The translations under genes were made by a program, and so were the position numbers. The notes under the pieces are model-generated. The model saw nothing but the letters and a program-made list of their open reading frames with translations, was not told where the DNA came from and searched no databases. Of a stretch of DNA of 59,955 bases, positions 44,662 through 54,487 are shown piece by piece. The first letter of the stretch is position 1, and every line of letters starts with the position of its first letter. Source of the DNA: Phycisphaerae bacterium (lineage in GTDB: Bacteria > Planctomycetota > Phycisphaerae > Phycisphaerales > Phycisphaeraceae). The stretch spans positions 1 through 59,955 of the forward strand of contig JAUIGU010000024.1 in NCBI GenBank assembly GCA_030432595.1. Direction: 5' to 3'.

Positions 44662-45147
44662 TCAGGCGTCTTCCGCCCGGGTGGTGTAGATCACCAGGCG
44701 GTGCGACACGGCCGAGACGCCGTGCTCGTCGCAGACCCGCCGGATGAAATCGTTGAGTTCGCCGGTGGGGAACTCGGTGACGACGAACGCGTCGCCGTCG
44801 GCCTGGACGAGGTGTCCGACGTCCGGCTGGCCGTAGGTCAGTTGGTAGTGGGCCCGCGTCGAGTCGAGCAGGACCTCGGTGATGATGCCCGCCTCGATCA
44901 GGTGCTTGAGCGTGCGGTAGACCGTCGCCTTGGACACGCGGTGCTGGGGGTGGGACTGCTTGAGGTCGTCGATGAGTTCGTCGGCCTCGAAGACGCCGGC
45001 ACGGTTGAGCACGGCGTCGAGGATGACGGCCCGCTCGGTCGTGAACTTCAGGCCCTGCTCCTTGAGGAACCGGCGGAAGATCGCGCACAGCGGCGGGGCG
45101 AACCCGGGCGTCGCGGCGGGCGGGGGTTGGCTGGGCACCTTTGTCAC
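44662..45147 (-). CDS. Fur-family transcriptional regulator, divergent
   Basis: 161 aa. The winged-helix DNA-binding half is clear: GLKFTTERAVILDAVLN, FEADELIDDLK and VSKATVYRTLKHLIEAGIIT. The C-terminal dimerisation half has RAHYQLTYGQPDVGHLVQAD. The metal-site HHDHxxC of ordinary Fur proteins is reduced to GHLVQAD, and no CxxC zinc pair is present. A metal-sensing role is therefore uncertain. It is the upstream neighbour of the TolC-family gene and may be co-transcribed with it; it is divergent from homoserine dehydrogenase. Confidence 0.85.
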   Translation of the reverse strand: MTKVPSQPPPAATPGFAPPLCAIFRRFLKEQGLKFTTERAVILDAVLNRAGVFEADELIDDLKQSHPQHRVSKATVYRTLKHLIEAGIITEVLLDSTRAHYQLTYGQPDVGHLVQADGDAFVVTEFPTGELNDFIRRVCDEHGVSAVSHRLVIYTTRAEDA

Positions 45148-45250
45148 GCCCCCAGTGTACGCGCGTTCAACCCGGGGCGGTCGCCCGGCCTGCTATCGTG
45201 ACGGTTCGTCTTGTACCGACCGCCGACCGCACACCGCAGGAGTCCCCCGC

Positions 45251-46579
45251 GTGCCCGATCCATTAAGCCAATCCACCCCGCTGGGCGTCGGGCTCATCGG
45301 CCTGGGCACGGTCGGCGGCGGCGTCGCGCAGATGCTGACCGAGCACGCCGGGCTTTACGCGAAGCGCTGCGGCCGACGGATCGAGCTGCGGCGCGTCGTG
45401 GTGCGCAACGTGGACAAAGCGAAAAAAAGCGGGCTGGTCGATCCCGGCATCGTCGGCGATGACGTGTCCGCGTTGCGGGGCGACGACGTGGACGTGGTGA
45501 TCGAAGTGGCCGGCGGCGTGGACACAGCGAAGGGCTACGTCGAGCAGGCCCTCAGCGCGGGCAAGCATGTCGTCACCGCCAACAAGGCGCTGCTCGCCGC
45601 GCACGGCCCGGCGCTGTTCAAATTGGCCAGGTTGAAAGGCGTGTCGATCGCATTCGAGGCGAGTTGCGGCGGCGGGATCCCGTGCGTGACCGCGCTTCAG
45701 TTCGGGCTGATGAGCAACGCGGTGCGCGGGCTGTACGGCATCCTCAACGGCACGTGCAACTACATCCTCACCGAGATGACGCAGAAAGGCCGGACGTACG
45801 CCGAGGCGCTCGCGGACGCAAAGGCCAAGGGCTACGCCGAGGCCGACGAAACCCTCGACGTCAGCGGCGCCGACGCGGCGCAGAAGCTGGCGATCCTCGC
45901 GTCGCTCGCGTTCGGCGTCTCGCTCACCGGCGACGACGTGCCCTGCGAAGGCATCGACACGCTCGACCTGACGGACGTGACCTTCGGCGACGAGCTGGGC
46001 TACGACGTCAAGCTCATCGCGGCCGCGGAGGACGACGGGCGGGGCGGCTTGTTCCTTTCCACCCGGCCGTGCTTCGTGCCCAAAGACGCGCAGCTCGCGC
46101 AGGTCCACGGCGCGTTCAACGCGCTGTCGGTGGTCGGCGACGCGGTCGGGCACGTGATGCTCTACGGCGCCGGTGCCGGCCGCGGGCCCACGGCGTCGGC
46201 GGTGGTCAGCGACCTGCTCAACGTCGCGAGCGGGTGGTACCCCAAGGCGTTTGCCGACATGGGCCTCATGCCCGACCTGCACGAACCCGCCACGCCACAG
46301 CCAACGGACGACGCGCAGAGCCGGTTCTATTTACGCCTCTCCGTGCGCGACGTGCCCGGCGGCTTCGGGCGCATCACGACCATCCTGGGCGAGCACGGCA
46401 TCTCGCTCTCGGCGGCGCTGCAACACGAAGCGACTCACACCGGCGACGACTTCGTGCCCGTGGTCATCACGACCCACCGTTGCCGACAGGGTGATCTGCA
46501 CGCGGCGTGTGCCATGATTGCGAACCTCGACGCGGTCTCCGGCCCGCCGGTGGTGCTGCGAATCCTGGACGCAACCTAG
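45251..46579 (+). CDS. hom: Homoserine dehydrogenase
   Basis: 442 aa from a GTG at 45251, with AGGAG ten bases upstream. Reduces aspartate-4-semialdehyde to homoserine with NAD(P)H, for threonine, methionine and isoleucine. The Rossmann start is VGLIGLGTVGGGVAQML. The conserved catalytic and substrate blocks follow: HVVTANKALLAAHG, FEASCGGGIPCV, GILNGTCNYILTEM and GADAAQKLAILASLAFG. Residues about 355-440 form an ACT domain (LRLSVRDVPGGFGRITTILG), so threonine feedback is likely. Length is normal for the monofunctional ACT-containing type. The last codon overlaps the convergent gene's stop in one shared CTAG. Confidence 0.94.
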   Translation: MPDPLSQSTPLGVGLIGLGTVGGGVAQMLTEHAGLYAKRCGRRIELRRVVVRNVDKAKKSGLVDPGIVGDDVSALRGDDVDVVIEVAGGVDTAKGYVEQALSAGKHVVTANKALLAAHGPALFKLARLKGVSIAFEASCGGGIPCVTALQFGLMSNAVRGLYGILNGTCNYILTEMTQKGRTYAEALADAKAKGYAEADETLDVSGADAAQKLAILASLAFGVSLTGDDVPCEGIDTLDLTDVTFGDELGYDVKLIAAAEDDGRGGLFLSTRPCFVPKDAQLAQVHGAFNALSVVGDAVGHVMLYGAGAGRGPTASAVVSDLLNVASGWYPKAFADMGLMPDLHEPATPQPTDDAQSRFYLRLSVRDVPGGFGRITTILGEHGISLSAALQHEATHTGDDFVPVVITTHRCRQGDLHAACAMIANLDAVSGPPVVLRILDAT

Positions 46580-47565
46580 CGGCGCGACGGGGTTTCGATC
46601 CGGATGCCCAGGCTGTTCGCGACCGGGCGTAGTCGCCGCGGAATCTTGGTGTGGCACGGACGGTTCAGCACACACAAGCCACCGTCGGGACCGAGCCCGA
46701 CCATGGTTGCCGAGCCGCCGCCGTCCATTTCGATCGCGTCCGAGACGCCTTGGGCTTTGAGCCACGTTGCCAGCGCGTGGAGTGTCATCCCCTCGCTGTA
46801 ACGCGGTTGTTTTCCGTCAACCACGATCCAGTAGAGCCGGTTCCCGCCTGCGTCGAGGCCGATCACGGTGCGCGGGTACGGATCGCCACCGTTGGTGACC
46901 GCGATCTCGCCGTCACGGACAAGCCAGGACCGCCCCGCGTAAACAAGTGAGCCGTCGGCGGGTTCCACGGAAATCGAAACGCTCGGTCGTTCGTGGCCTC
47001 CGTGATCAATAGTCACACGCGGCCGACTCTTCATATGCACGCCCCCTTCGACGCCGTGGCTGCGCGTCGGGCCGATCGGCTCGACCAGGTCGCCGGTGTG
47101 CGGGTAGTAGCTGAAAGGGTGCGACTCACGGAACGGCCGAAAGAAGCTCATGTTGATGGCCGCGTCGGCGTGAACCTGCCGGGCGAACGCTTCGGTCGTA
47201 TCAGCGGCGTAGTGAGGCGTGTCGCCGGTAACGGCCCACGGACTGCCGACGAAGCTGAGCCCCGGCGTGTTGAGTTCAATGCGGAGCACATGCATCACGG
47301 CCGGGTGTGGCTGATCCAACAAGACGCGTTCGTAGACGATCCCCCGCGCGATCTGACGGGTTTCCGTGTTGCGAATCGGGAAGGCCCAGCAAGCGGCCAA
47401 GTAGCCACCCAACGCAAGGGGCGGGAATGACGTCAGCAGGCCAATGGCCACGACGCATCCCGCCGGCCAGCGGCGACCGTACCGCCGGACCCAACGGGCC
47501 AAACCCCACGCGACCAATAGAGAGCCCAGGCCAATCAGCAAGCTCACCCACATGGTGGTCAACAT
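46576..47565 (-). CDS. Membrane-anchored phosphodiester glycosidase (NAGPA) domain protein
   Basis: 329 aa from the ATG at 47565; an in-frame TTG at 47637 lies inside the upstream gene and is less likely. Two N-terminal hydrophobic segments (SLLIGLGSLLVAWGLA and GCVVAIGLLTSFPPLALGGY) anchor it. The rest is the NAGPA/phosphodiester glycosidase fold: INMSFFRPF, then RTVIGLDAGGNRLYWIVVDG, GMTLHALATWLKAQGVSDAI and MDGGGSATMVG. Characterised relatives remove GlcNAc-1-phosphate caps or act on exopolysaccharides; the substrate here is unknown. Its stop overlaps that of homoserine dehydrogenase. Confidence 0.86.
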   Translation of the reverse strand: MLTTMWVSLLIGLGSLLVAWGLARWVRRYGRRWPAGCVVAIGLLTSFPPLALGGYLAACWAFPIRNTETRQIARGIVYERVLLDQPHPAVMHVLRIELNTPGLSFVGSPWAVTGDTPHYAADTTEAFARQVHADAAINMSFFRPFRESHPFSYYPHTGDLVEPIGPTRSHGVEGGVHMKSRPRVTIDHGGHERPSVSISVEPADGSLVYAGRSWLVRDGEIAVTNGGDPYPRTVIGLDAGGNRLYWIVVDGKQPRYSEGMTLHALATWLKAQGVSDAIEMDGGGSATMVGLGPDGGLCVLNRPCHTKIPRRLRPVANSLGIRIETPSRR

Positions 47566-47608
47566 GGTGACATCTACGACGGTTGGTTCGGCGGGTTCGG
47601 TTTGGCGG

Positions 47609-47980
47609 TTATGGGGCACCCGCAATGGCACGGACAATACCGGCCAGCCCGGCAGCGAACTGACCCCGCGCCAGCGCTTCGTCCGCGCCGGCTTCGCGGG
47701 CCGATTTCAGTGTGCCGGTGTCTACGTGCGGGCCGAAGGCGATCACCCGCGGCCTCGGCGTGTGTGCGTCCGCCAATGCGATCAGGTCGAGCGCATCCTC
47801 ACGGGTGAGTTCCACGAACACCGCCGCCACCGCATCGTTTGCCTTCCCGTCGTCCACGCGGTCCAGCCGGGCCCGCAGCATGTCGAGGCTCCGCGCGGGT
47901 CGCGCCGCAACGCCCAGTGCGTCGCACGTCGAGCCGATCTTCGTCGCGAACATCAGGTCTTCACAGGCGTAGACGATCAT
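47609..47980 (-). CDS. Degenerate response-regulator receiver-like protein
   Basis: 123 aa. The alternating strand-helix plan matches a CheY-like receiver: MIVYACEDLMFATKIGSTC, AAVFVELTREDALDLIALAD, RVIAFGPHVD and AREAGADEALARGQF. However, the phospho-acceptor Asp is replaced (AVFVELT), the acidic pair after strand 1 is lost, and the conserved Lys-Pro near the end is ARG. It is therefore a pseudo-receiver, if it is a receiver at all. No output domain is attached. It ends 43 bases before the NAGPA gene on the same strand. Confidence 0.65.
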   Translation of the reverse strand: MIVYACEDLMFATKIGSTCDALGVAARPARSLDMLRARLDRVDDGKANDAVAAVFVELTREDALDLIALADAHTPRPRVIAFGPHVDTGTLKSAREAGADEALARGQFAAGLAGIVRAIAGAP

Positions 47981-48064
47981 CGGCCGATGATAGACGTACC
48001 ATGCGGCGGCACGTCCGTGGTTACCGGTTTCAAACGTGGTTCACTTTTCCTGCTGGAGTGGTTC

Positions 48065-49369
<1,305 letters not shown>

Positions 49370-49376
49370 TGCTCCT

Positions 49377-49505
49377 CCCTCTCCCTTGCAGGGAGAGGGC
49401 CGGGGTGAGGGTCTGGCTTTCCAACGACTGGTCGCGGCACCGGTTTGAGTTCGCCCCACCCCCACCGACCCGCTTCGCGGGCCACCTCCCCCTGAGAGGG
49501 GGAGG
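49377..49505. repeat. Three hairpins of dispersed-repeat type between convergent genes
   Basis: 49377-49399 (CCCTCTCCC, five-base loop, GGGAGAGGG), 49469-49481 (CCCGC-TTC-GCGGG) and 49485-49505 (CCTCCCCCT-GAG-AGGGGGAGG). They occupy the whole gap between the glutamate dehydrogenase and SGNH stops and could end transcription from both sides. The GGGAGAGGGCCGGGGTGAGG text is one I recall from intergenic regions of unrelated genomes. Confidence 0.65.
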
Positions 49506-49510
49506 GAGTT

Positions 49511-50659
49511 CTACTCGCCCAATGCTTCGCGTAGCACCGGCTCCAGCGCATCGGCCATGCGCATCATGCCTAAGTCCGAGGGGTGGGAGCCGTCGGTGGT
49601 GGCTTCGTGGTCGTCGCCGAGCAGGCCTTTGCCTTCGACGTAGAACAGGCCCGTGACGCCTTCGGCTTTCAGACGATCGAAGGTGCGTCGCATCGACGCA
49701 CGTTTCTCGTCGTGGATGGCTTCACGGCCGGCGACCAGGTCCGAGCTCGACCACGAGCGCGACTCGACCATGACGATCGGCGTGTCGGGGTGCGCCGCGC
49801 GCCAGAGCTTGACCACGTCGTAGGAGCGTTCTTCCACCACCTCGCGCGGGGTGTTGGGCATGCAGTCGAGCACGAACACCGCCGGGTCCAGCTCGGCGAG
49901 GAACGACGCGACCTCGGTCTCCATCTTGCCGTTGCCCGAGAACCCGAAGTTGAGCATCGGGCGGTCGAGGCGTCGGCCGAGGATGTTGACGAACGCCATG
50001 CCCGGGCGCGAGGCGCACGCGCCGTGTGTGATCGACGTGCCGTAGAACAGGATGGGTTGGGTGTTGCGCGGCGACAGGCCTTCAAAGGTGGCGCCTTCGG
50101 GGACGCCGATCTTCAGCGACTTCACGCCGTTGTAGAGCGGCAGGTACATGAGGTACTCCCGGCCGTCGGGCGCCGACGCGAGCGCTTCCACGAGCGTGCC
50201 CTGCAGCGGGTTGCGCCTCGGGCGGAACACGCTCGCCCAACGCCAGGCGCCGTCTTGTTTGGTGTAGAGGTCGAGCCCCGACACGCCGGTCGCGGGCATG
50301 TGCGGCATGTCGAGCGAGTCTTCGGTGAGTTCGCAGTCGATGTCGATGCGGGTGGCGTTGGTGCGGAAGCGCACGGCCATGCCGGACGCGTCGCGAGAGA
50401 GTTCCCAGACCTTCGGGCGCACGACGGACTCGGCCCGCGCGGGCAGGCGGTCGAAGTACGAGGCGGTGTCGTCGAAGCCCTTTCCTTCGATGCCCCATTC
50501 GGTGACGTCGTGCCAGACGATCGCGGGCTCGGCGGGGGCCTTCGGTTCGGCCTCGGCCGGGTTGTCGGCGGGCGGCACTTGGTCGGCATGGGGCATGGCG
50601 CACGCCGAGGTCGCGAACGAGACGAGAATGGCTCCGATCAGGGAAACACGTCGTTGCAT
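49511..50659 (-). CDS. Exported SGNH/GDSL-type hydrolase
   Basis: 382 aa. I choose the ATG at 50659 (MQRRVSLIG) because GGGAG lies eight bases upstream; the in-frame ATG at 50674 adds five residues. The signal peptide ends near SACAMP and could be a lipoprotein signal (SFATSAC). Residues about 45-170 are a beta-sandwich-like N-domain; the catalytic part has ILFYGTSITHGACASRPG (Ser), LNFGFSGNGKME (Gly/Asn block), VFVLDCMPN and TTDGSHPSDLG (Asp-His). This is the two-domain layout of CE2-like or related acetyl esterases on polysaccharides; the substrate is inferred, not shown. Confidence 0.87.
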   Translation of the reverse strand: MQRRVSLIGAILVSFATSACAMPHADQVPPADNPAEAEPKAPAEPAIVWHDVTEWGIEGKGFDDTASYFDRLPARAESVVRPKVWELSRDASGMAVRFRTNATRIDIDCELTEDSLDMPHMPATGVSGLDLYTKQDGAWRWASVFRPRRNPLQGTLVEALASAPDGREYLMYLPLYNGVKSLKIGVPEGATFEGLSPRNTQPILFYGTSITHGACASRPGMAFVNILGRRLDRPMLNFGFSGNGKMETEVASFLAELDPAVFVLDCMPNTPREVVEERSYDVVKLWRAAHPDTPIVMVESRSWSSSDLVAGREAIHDEKRASMRRTFDRLKAEGVTGLFYVEGKGLLGDDHEATTDGSHPSDLGMMRMADALEPVLREALGE

Positions 50660-50731
50660 CAGAAACTCCCGCATGAAGAAGGCGAAACAGGGCGGACCAG
50701 CAATCTCGATCCGGAAAAGATACCCCGCCCG

Positions 50732-50809
50732 CGTTTAGCGGGTGACGCGCAGCGTCCCGCGGGTGTCGGGCCGGGGGTGACGCGGGCGGCTGCGCCGCAC
50801 CCGCTAAAC
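50732..50809. repeat. Long imperfect palindrome
   Basis: GTTTAGCGGGTG at 50732-50743 pairs exactly with CACCCGCTAAAC at 50798-50809, and the inner ACGCGCAGCGTC and GGCGGCTGCGCC extend the stem imperfectly. It lies between the SGNH start and the HslU stop. Its inner sequence resembles the CGACGCG cores of the element at 41075. Confidence 0.7.
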
Positions 50810-50821
50810 AGGAAAAGAACG

Positions 50822-52201
50822 TCAGAGCACGAAGTGCGACAGGTCGGGGTCGTCGACGATGCCGGCCACCTGTTCACGCACGTAGTCGGCGGTGACGTGA
50901 AGCGTCGTGTCGCTGGCTGCGACGCGCTGCGGGGCGTCGAAGTTCACCTGCTCGAAGACCTTCTCGATGATCGTCATCAGCCGGCGGGCCCCGATGTTTT
51001 CGAGCGACTGGTTCGCGCGGGCGGCGAGTTCGGCGATGGCATCGATCGCGCCGTCTTCAAATTCAACAGTCAGGCCCTCGACGCCGAGCAGCATCTGTTG
51101 CTGGGTGGTCAGCGCGTTCTTGGGTTCGGTGAGGATGCGTTTGAAGTCGTCCTTGGTCAGGGCTTGGAGCTCGACGCGGATCGGGAACCGGCCCTGCAAC
51201 TCGGGCATGAGGTCGCCCGGCGAGGCGACGTGGAACGCGCCGGCGGCGACGAAGAGGATGTGGTCGGTGTGGACGACGCCGTAGCGTGTGGTGACGGCGC
51301 TGCCCTCGACAATGGGCAGCAGGTCGCGCTGCACGCCCTGTCTAGACACATCCGGTCCCCCGCCAGACTTGCCTCCGCCCTTGTCTCCGCTTCCGGGGGT
51401 GGCGATCTTGTCGATCTCGTCGAGGAAGATGATGCCGTCGTTGCTCGCGCGGTCGACGGCCTCGGCGGCGATGGCGTCGGGGTCGAGGAGCTTCTCGGTC
51501 TCCTCCTCGGTGATGATGCGACGGGCCTCAGCGATCGTGACCCTGCGCGTTACGTTCTTCTCGGGCACGAGCTTCTCGAACATGTCGGCCATGTCCGGGT
51601 CCATCTGCTCGAGTCCCATGTTCGCGAACATGACCTTGGTCGGCGGGCGCTTGCGGACGGTGAGTTCGACCGTTTTGTCTTCGAGTTCGCCATCGTTGAG
51701 TTTTTTCCGGAGGCTTTCGGTGAGGCGCTGGCGGGCCTCGCCGGACTCGCCGGTGGCGGTGTACATGCCGGCCTGGTCGCGACGCTGATCCGGAAGCAGC
51801 AGGGCGAGCAGACGGTCATCGACGGCGTCTTTCGCTTTCTCTTTGACGCGCTCGGACTGCTCAACGCGGACGAGGGTGACGGCACGGTCGACCAGGTCGC
51901 GGACCATCGACTCGACGTCCCGGCCGTGGTAGCCGACCTCGGTGAACTTGCTGGCCTCCACCTTAATGAAGGGCGCATCGACGAGCTTGGCGAGGCGGCG
52001 GGCGATCTCGGTTTTGCCCACGCCGGTGGGCCCGGCCATGACGATGTTCTTGGGCGCGACTTCCTTGGCCATGTCGTCCGGTAACGCGCGCCGCCGCCAG
52101 CGGTTGCGGATGGCGACGGCGACCGCGCGTTTGGCGTCGTGCTGGCCGATGACGTAGCGGTCGAGCTCGTCGACGATCTGTTGCGGCGTGAGGTCGCGCA
52201 T
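50822..52201 (-). CDS. hslU: ATP-dependent protease ATPase subunit HslU
   Basis: 459 aa. The start is the ATG at 52201 (MRDLTPQQIVDELDRYVIGQ), which matches relatives; the ATG at 52210 would add three residues. It unfolds substrates for the HslV peptidase and belongs to the AAA+ family. Walker A is MAGPTGVGKTE, Walker B is GIIFLDEIDKIA, the I-domain lies between them, and the sensor region TTRYGVVHTDHILFVAAGAF and ELQGRFPIRVEL are present. The C-terminal tail used to contact HslV is present (DPDLSHFVL). The usual neighbour hslV is not next to it. Confidence 0.95.
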   Translation of the reverse strand: MRDLTPQQIVDELDRYVIGQHDAKRAVAVAIRNRWRRRALPDDMAKEVAPKNIVMAGPTGVGKTEIARRLAKLVDAPFIKVEASKFTEVGYHGRDVESMVRDLVDRAVTLVRVEQSERVKEKAKDAVDDRLLALLLPDQRRDQAGMYTATGESGEARQRLTESLRKKLNDGELEDKTVELTVRKRPPTKVMFANMGLEQMDPDMADMFEKLVPEKNVTRRVTIAEARRIITEEETEKLLDPDAIAAEAVDRASNDGIIFLDEIDKIATPGSGDKGGGKSGGGPDVSRQGVQRDLLPIVEGSAVTTRYGVVHTDHILFVAAGAFHVASPGDLMPELQGRFPIRVELQALTKDDFKRILTEPKNALTTQQQMLLGVEGLTVEFEDGAIDAIAELAARANQSLENIGARRLMTIIEKVFEQVNFDAPQRVAASDTTLHVTADYVREQVAGIVDDPDLSHFVL

Positions 52202-52528
52202 GCGGGGCATCGTAGTCGGGGTCAGATGGCAGTCGGGAGTAGGCCGTTGGGAGTCGGTTTCCGGTCAAAGGGGGTGGTGGTCACAGACGTTACAGATCCT
52301 CCGAACTGATTTCTCATCACAGGGAACATTCTCGGACGTGCTGTACTCGACGACTGCCGACTTCCTACTGCCGACTCCCGGCCCCCAACTCCCGACTGCG
52401 TGTCGCCTTCTGCCGGCTTCCCCCTTAACCCACCCGCACAATCCGTCGATGTCCCTTTCAAGCCCCGGCGTGTGCGCAGGCGACGTGGTCGCGTGCCGTG
52501 TGTCGGGCGGAGCTGTTTTGGGAGCGTC
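52202..52528. other. Divergent intergenic region with inverted dispersed repeat
   Basis: The block 52228-52258 (GGCAGTCGGGAGTAGGCCGT then TGGGAGTCGGT) and the block 52352-52398 (GACTGCCGACTTCCTACTGC then CGACTCCCGG...) are inverted, degenerate copies of a GGGAGT-type repeat. The part between them is AT-richer, and promoters for hslU and the pilus operon must lie within the region, but I cannot assign boxes with confidence. The ribosome site of pilM (GGGAG) is at its right end. Confidence 0.5.
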
Positions 52529-53635
52529 ATGGCCTTCGGAATCTCCAGCAAGGGGCGGGTCTCACCGATCGCGATCGACTTCGGCGCCGACGCGGTGAAG
52601 CTGCTGCAGATCGTGCCCGACGACACGAGCCAGCTTGTCGCGGCCGGCAGGGCGGTGATCCCCGAGGAGGCGCGGGGCGACATGCCGTCGCGCATGGCGT
52701 TCATCGAGGAAGCGGTCAAGCAGTTGATCCACGAGCTGCCGTTCCGCGGGCGCAAGGCGATCTGTGCGATCCCGGGGTTCCAGACGCTGGCGCACAACTT
52801 CATGGTCGCGCGGTGCGACCCCGAGGACATCGACGCGCTGATCGAGCTTCAACTCCGCGAACGCCTGGGGATCGAGCCGACGCGGATGATTTTGCGGAAC
52901 TTCCACGCGGTGGACCACTACCGGCACGGCGCGGCGCGCAGCGACGTGGTGTGCCTGGCGGCCAAGCGGGATTTGGTGATGCAGTACCTCGCGCTGGCGG
53001 GGCGTTGCCGGCTGGAGGTGGTCGGGATGCACCCCGAGCCGACGTGCGTGCTGCACGCGTTCGGGGACCTGATCGACGACGAGCCGGAGTGCGTGTGCTT
53101 TGTGGACATGGGCGCGGCGACGACGAAGGTCGTGGTCTGCAAGGGCGAGAAGCTGCTGCTGCTCAAGACGATCCACGCGGCGGGCGACCACTACAACCAG
53201 ATGCTCGCGCGCAGCGGGAACATGAGCTTCGACCAGGCGCGCAACACGCGGGCCAAGGGCGGCGGCGAGCTCGAATGGGAGAGCAGCCAGTCGGTCGCGA
53301 CCTCGGGCGTGCTCAAGGGCAAGGAGTCCGAGCAGCGGGCCGACGAGGTGACGCGCACGATTCTGGACGAGCTTCGGCTGGTGGTGCGGCACCACAACGG
53401 CCGGCACCCCGACTCGCCGATCCAGCGGTTCGTGCTGGTGGGCGGGGAGGCGAACCGCGGCGCGCTGTGCGGCAAGATCGCCGACACGCTGGGCGCGGCG
53501 GTGCAACGGGGCGACCCGTTCGAAGGCCTCTACAAGGTCGGCAGCGAAGACACGACCAAGGGCGTGAACGCCGACGCGCCGCAACCCGGCTGGGCCGTGG
53601 CCAAGGGCCTGTGCTTCAGCGAAGCGAACCTGTGA
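52529..53635 (+). CDS. pilM: Type IV pilus assembly protein PilM
   Basis: 368 aa from the ATG at 52529, with GGGAG upstream. An actin-like ATPase of the inner-membrane platform, lying in the cytoplasm and binding the N-terminus of PilN. The fold is visible in PIAIDFGADAVKLLQIVPDD (phosphate-1), FRGRKAICAIPGFQTLAHNF, CVCFVDMGAATTKVVVCKGE (phosphate-2) and FVLVGGEANRGALCGKIADT (adenosine motif). First gene of a five-gene block in order M-N-O-P-B, with short gaps and a purine-rich ribosome site before each. Confidence 0.88.
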   Translation: MAFGISSKGRVSPIAIDFGADAVKLLQIVPDDTSQLVAAGRAVIPEEARGDMPSRMAFIEEAVKQLIHELPFRGRKAICAIPGFQTLAHNFMVARCDPEDIDALIELQLRERLGIEPTRMILRNFHAVDHYRHGAARSDVVCLAAKRDLVMQYLALAGRCRLEVVGMHPEPTCVLHAFGDLIDDEPECVCFVDMGAATTKVVVCKGEKLLLLKTIHAAGDHYNQMLARSGNMSFDQARNTRAKGGGELEWESSQSVATSGVLKGKESEQRADEVTRTILDELRLVVRHHNGRHPDSPIQRFVLVGGEANRGALCGKIADTLGAAVQRGDPFEGLYKVGSEDTTKGVNADAPQPGWAVAKGLCFSEANL

Positions 53636-53683
53636 CCGACCGAACTGATTGTTTTGAACCCAGCCCCACGGGGAGTGACCACC

Positions 53684-54427
53684 ATGTCCATGAACGCCAG
53701 TTTCCTGCCGGAAGACTACCTGGCCCGCAAGCTCGCGCGGCGGAGCAACATCGTGTGCGTTTCGCTGTTCGCGGTCGTGCTGACCGGCGTGCTGGGCGCA
53801 TACTTCGTGAAGCTGCGCCAGCTCCAGGTCGCCGCCAAGGAGAACGGCACGGTCAACGCCGAGGTCGACGCCGAGGCCGCCAAGATCGACCAGGCCACCA
53901 AGCTCCAGCAGCAGCACCAGGAGATGATGCTCAAGGCCTCGATCACCAGCGCGCTGATCGACCCGGTGGACAAGTCCAACGTCCTGGCCGAGCTGATCAA
54001 CCACATGCCTGCGACGTTGTCGCTGACCGAGCTGAACCTCGAGACCGAGGTGGTCCGTGACGGCCCGCGGCCCAGCTCCGCGCTGGCAAAGGACACGCTC
54101 AAGACCCAGGCGAGCAAGAAGCCCGCGATCGAGATCCCCCGGACGCAGGTGAACATCGAGATGGTCGGCGTGGCGCCGACGGACCTGGAGGTCTCGCAGT
54201 ACATGACCGCGCTGAACCAGCACCCGCTGTTCGACGACGTGACGCTCGGCATCTCCGAGCAGTACCACCTCAACGACACCGAGATGCGCAAGTTCAAGGT
54301 CAAGCTCCGGCTGTCGGAGGAATTGACCATGGCCGAACTCCAGCCCACCCGCCGCAGCCGCGACATCGACGCCAACCCGCTCGGCGACACCATGACCATC
54401 GGGCCCAACGGTCCGACCCCGCGCTGA
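53684..54427 (+). CDS. pilN: PilN-like pilus assembly protein
   Basis: 247 aa from the ATG at 53684 (GGGGAG upstream). The start MSMNASFLPEDYLARKLARR fits the conserved PilN N-terminus that docks into PilM (usually INLLP; here SFLPEDY). One membrane helix follows at about 24-43, then a coiled coil (AAKIDQATKLQQQHQEMMLK) and a small periplasmic alpha/beta domain. It is longer than typical PilN owing to an inserted polar stretch near residues 128-158. Confidence 0.8.
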   Translation: MSMNASFLPEDYLARKLARRSNIVCVSLFAVVLTGVLGAYFVKLRQLQVAAKENGTVNAEVDAEAAKIDQATKLQQQHQEMMLKASITSALIDPVDKSNVLAELINHMPATLSLTELNLETEVVRDGPRPSSALAKDTLKTQASKKPAIEIPRTQVNIEMVGVAPTDLEVSQYMTALNQHPLFDDVTLGISEQYHLNDTEMRKFKVKLRLSEELTMAELQPTRRSRDIDANPLGDTMTIGPNGPTPR

Positions 54428-54487
54428 GCCCCGTTGCCCTGACTGAACCCCTGACTGCCCACCGGCCCGAACTACCGGAGACCCGCC

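Noticed and set aside
52222-52830. Minus-strand open frame of 202 codons opposite the start of pilM
   Set aside because: It runs through the repeat region and antisense to pilM; no family resemblance.
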